NCBI RefSeq assembly: GCF_034702125.1
Contig: NC_085857.1
Span: 54,156,046-54,220,045 of the forward strand
Origin: Engraulis encrasicolus
Lineage: Eukaryota; Chordata; Actinopteri; Clupeiformes; Engraulidae
DNA length: 64,000 nt
Direction: 5' to 3'
Below, one piece after another: positions 61,246 through 64,000 of this stretch. Under the pieces are notes generated by a model that was given only the letters and a program-made list of their open reading frames with translations, was not told where the DNA came from and did not search any database. Every line of letters begins with the position of its first letter. The first letter of the stretch is position 1. The translations under genes were made by a program, and so were the position numbers.

Positions 61246-61456
61246 TTATCTCTTTAAAGTACGGTAAAGGGAAGATGACACAGGTACACAGAGAAGGAAT
61301 GTTCAAACATTCACATATCATCATTTGGTGTGTATAAATGGACATCTGCCTTAGTTTCTGAAACCTGGGACCATGGAAACTGACCATTTTTGTTTTGTTT
61401 TTGTTTTGTCATGTGATGCTACTATGGTATTACCATATTATTAGTAAGTGGTCTGT

Positions 61457-62937
61457 CACAGCACGAAAAGGGGGATTTGTGACAATGAACTCGTCCCTAA
61501 TCGTCCACGGACTTGCCTAACTTTCGTCTGATTTTGAGCGCTTGAGAGAATCAAAACTAACAATTTTGATGACACCTAAATCGCCCGGAAGCGAATCGCG
61601 AGCCGCGATAGGTCTCACAGCAGGGTGTTAATGGCCCAACGATTACCACATGAAAGGCAATGACAGCCAGCCCGGAACGCGGACTAGCCTTGCTCTTATT
61701 GGACGAAAAAGACACGTGACTCAAAGTAAAAGAGCTGCGCTATTGGTTAGCAGCTACGACCTTCTATTGGTCACGTTGGATTAATTTATGCAGACCGTAT
61801 ACAGTAGGTCCGTATAATTATGCAAAAATTATTATTAATAATATACCTAGGTTGATTTTACTTTGTATAGTCACATCATTATAGGCTGCACTGTGATGGG
61901 GCTTTAGCATGCATGATGTGAATTTATTGATAAAATGAAAATGAATGAAATGAAAATGATTTTTTAAAATAGGCTTTTAATATCACACCAAACAATGTAC
62001 ACACACTTTGACAAGAACCATGCAACTACACACATACCCTGCAAACAATATACTAGGCCTATATATGCAGTGATGTACACAGCACTCAGGTCACAAATGT
62101 ACAACTAGGAAACATTCATTGCCGACAAGTTAAGTTTGGGCAGGCTGTCATCATGCTTTAGCGTACGTATCGCACGCTAGTGCATGGTGCGACGCATTTT
62201 GAATTCAAAGCGTGCTCCTCAACGCAACGGTAAAGCGCTTTCATGCACTTTTGACTAGTGACGAGGTTTGCGCAGTTTTCCCGCCGTGTCGGCGATTTTG
62301 TTTTGTCACAGCGCATGTCTGTTACTAAACGCAAATATGTTTTGCTGTGCCCTAACCAAAACCACCCCTAAACCTAACCTGTCAGTGAAGTAATGTTTCT
62401 GCTGCTTTACTTTTGCCAAGAACAGCGAGATTAGGCGAATTTCTACCTAAATTGTGCCTAAACCAAAACCATCCCTAAACCTAACCTGTCACAGGGCGTT
62501 GTGGAGCACGACTTAACTTGAAAATGCGTATTGGACCCACGCGATAGTGAGTTCAAATCAGCGTGTCATAGATACGCTTAGCCTATGCATGATGTTTGGG
62601 AAGGGCACAATTCATAAAACTCAGAAACATACAATGCTTTTTCAAAAAAGGGTTCTATGTTCCCCGCTGCATCCAAGTAGACTGCTGCCACATTGCTAAG
62701 AGCAGGTTGTTGTTACATCTCTGACAGGTTAGGTTTAAGGATAATTTTACTCAGGGCACATGCAAAAATGGATTTTAGTAAAAGTTGTCAATTCATAGTA
62801 AATATGTGGTAAATATGAAAGTAAGAGGAAAAATACTACAGGTACTGCCTTTTAATACAGACTATACAGGTATGTACAACATTATAAACATTGCTGTTGA
62901 TTTCATGTTCTTCAGACGCCAATCATGCCAGCAGGGT
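61457..62937. other. Spacer with a possible MITE
   Basis: 62330-62490 has two copies of a block with CCTAAACCTAACCTGTCA and AACCAAAACCA. GCATGATG motifs near 61908, and CATCATGC near 62151 facing GCATGATG near 62586, may mark element ends. No gene. Confidence 0.4.
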
Positions 62938-63706
62938 CTACTGAAGGTCTCTGGTCACTGCGTCCTCGTCATACTGCAACAGGCACTCAGTCTCACTTCT
63001 GGGAGCTGTAGAAACAACAAATAAATTAATACTTCACCATGCACCTCATATTGACATAGCAAATATATCAATAAGCAAGTCATATTGAGCCCAACAGGGA
63101 TAATCTCCTATTTCAGTCTTCTATGGTCTCATGCACTATGTCTCCCTGCCAGGATATGTGGGATGTAAGAAAATAAATCAAAACATAGCAATGCACAGCA
63201 TTGAGAACTTATCTATAAAGTAGCACAAGTCATATTGCCAATGTAGGCCAGGGGTGGGGAACCTATGTCTTGAGGGCCGTTTGCGACCCTTGAGGCCGTT
63301 TTATCTGGTCCCCGATATAATTTTAATGTTATTCAGCTTCACATAAAATATGACATTTTGTAAAGGAACCTTAGAAAATACATTTGCAATACAATTAAGT
63401 TATATTCAGGGAAGCTGAAGAAGGTGGTGTTTGTTTAAATGTGGCTGCCTTCAATATAGGTCTAAAGTGAAGGGGAAAATCCTGGTTTGTGTTCATAGTA
63501 CGGCCCTTGGAGAACTTTTACGGCCCCTCGGGTGAATTTGAATTGGCCCTTCGAATGAGAAAGGTTCCCCACCACTGACGTAGGCTATAGGTTAAGCTTA
63601 CCCTCTTTCACTCTTCTGTGGTGAGACTGTGCCCATTTTGGGTTGACCTCCACACGCGTCTGTAGCACAGCACACAGGATTGCAGGACACAGCATCCTGC
63701 AGGACA
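62938..63706 (-). CDS. Putative terminal exon pair of an unknown gene
   Basis: Exon A (63706-63602) and exon B (63005-62938) have AG/GT borders and join in phase: QTRVEVNPKWAQSHHRRVKE, then APRSETECLLQYDEDAV, ending at a stop. An Asp/Glu-rich tail after a basic stretch looks like a real C-terminus. I do not recognise the family. A 0.33-kb hAT MITE sits in the intron. It could be the end of another transposon gene whose upstream exons lie beyond the window. Confidence 0.35.
63249..63577. mobile_element. 0.33-kb hAT MITE with near-exact 8-bp TSD
   Basis: Starts CAGGGGTGGGGAACCTATG and ends AAGGTTCCCCACCACTG. Flanking ATGTAGGC (63241-63248) and ACGTAGGC (63578-63585) match at 7 of 8. Confidence 0.88.
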
Positions 63707-63820
63707 CTACAAAAAAAAACAAGGGGAATGAATAAATTACCTGACCAGTTATTAAACAAATGAAAATTGATGTGCCAGAGCTGTGGTAAAAGTAACCTTG
63801 GGTCCAAATCATCTAGGCCT

Positions 63821-63821
<1 letters not shown>

Positions 63822-63853
<32 letters not shown>
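63822..63853. repeat. (GT)n microsatellite
   Basis: About 16 GT repeats. The remaining bases to the window end show no supported feature. Confidence 0.95.
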
Positions 63854-63855
<2 letters not shown>

Positions 63856-64000
63856 TAAATCCAGTGTTCACATTATTCAGATATGAGAATTAATTCATTC
63901 ATTCATTTTAACTGACATTAGTACATACCCATATCAGTGCCATTTCACCCTGCCAAGACACTGGACCTGGGTCTATTGGAGCTCTCTGCTCAGGGTGTCC

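Larger units (their letters stand above)
60049..61456. repeat. 1.4-kb near-perfect palindrome
   Basis: The left arm 60049-60734 and the right arm 60767-61456 are inverted copies, from ACAGACCACTTACTAATAAT to its complement, around a loop of about 32 bp. The arms differ by scattered substitutions and small indels. Both carry the same coding region in opposite directions. Confidence 0.92.

Overview
The window is eukaryotic. Genes are split by GT-AG introns, long (CA)n, (GT)n and (CT)n microsatellites are common, and the mobile elements (Tc1/mariner, hAT, PIF/Harbinger, P/THAP9-like, piggyBac-like, Kolobok-like, CACTA-like, LTR retrotransposons, a LINE fragment, YqaJ-type and DUF6589-type genes) are the mix found in ray-finned fish genomes. 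I infer a teleost; the species cannot be fixed from sequence. I see no ordinary host gene, rRNA, tRNA or CRISPR array. The window reads as a deeply nested transposon landscape.

Layout. 1-4.4 kb: the 3' end of a DUF6589-type gene (+) facing an intact three-exon RecQ-like SF2 helicase gene (-). 4.6-6.5 kb: seven in-frame exons of a P-element/THAP9-like transposase (-). 6.8-8.4 kb: a nearly complete PIF/Harbinger transposase (-) with one frameshift and one stop. 8.9-10.0 kb: a non-autonomous element with an 8-bp target-site duplication (TSD), carrying a nested repeat that recurs inverted at 46.6-47.3 kb. 10.3-15.1 kb: a Kolobok-like transposase gene (+) convergent with a gene (-) encoding the cysteine-rich 'ballast' domain known from the P2X7 receptor tail; the latter is broken by a 439-bp MITE. 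15.9-25.9 kb: two inverted copies of a 2.1-kb hAT-like element. Their flanks make sense only if the 5.8 kb between them has been inverted. That segment holds YqaJ-family exons split by a 2.9-kb fold-back element. 26.2-35.6 kb: an LTR whose leader seems to carry introns, scrambled hAT fragments, a 0.3-kb palindrome, several hAT elements with exact TSDs, and YqaJ and CACTA-like fragments. 35.9-37.8 kb: a piggyBac-like remnant with duplicated exons. 37.5-42.7 kb: a 2.6-kb tandem duplication of a CACTA-like transposase fragment loaded with hAT insertions. 42.7-45.9 kb: an internally deleted LTR retrotransposon in which the downstream LTR has two GT-AG introns that are precisely absent from the upstream LTR. 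45.9-59.3 kb: a coiled-coil transposon gene split by a 2.2-kb hAT and an 11-kb hAT; removing each insertion with one TSD copy restores the reading frame. The 11-kb element carries its own hAT transposase gene. 60.0-61.5 kb: a 1.4-kb near-perfect palindrome with the same coding domain in both arms. 62.9-64 kb: a putative terminal exon pair and a small hAT MITE.

The genes do not form an operon or pathway. They work, or worked, as transposases, helicases and accessory proteins of separate elements. The most interesting systems are the helicase/DUF6589 pair, the Kolobok/ballast pair, the intron-bearing LTRs and the hAT-mediated inversion. Repeat-family names rest on remembered family motifs, not on a search.
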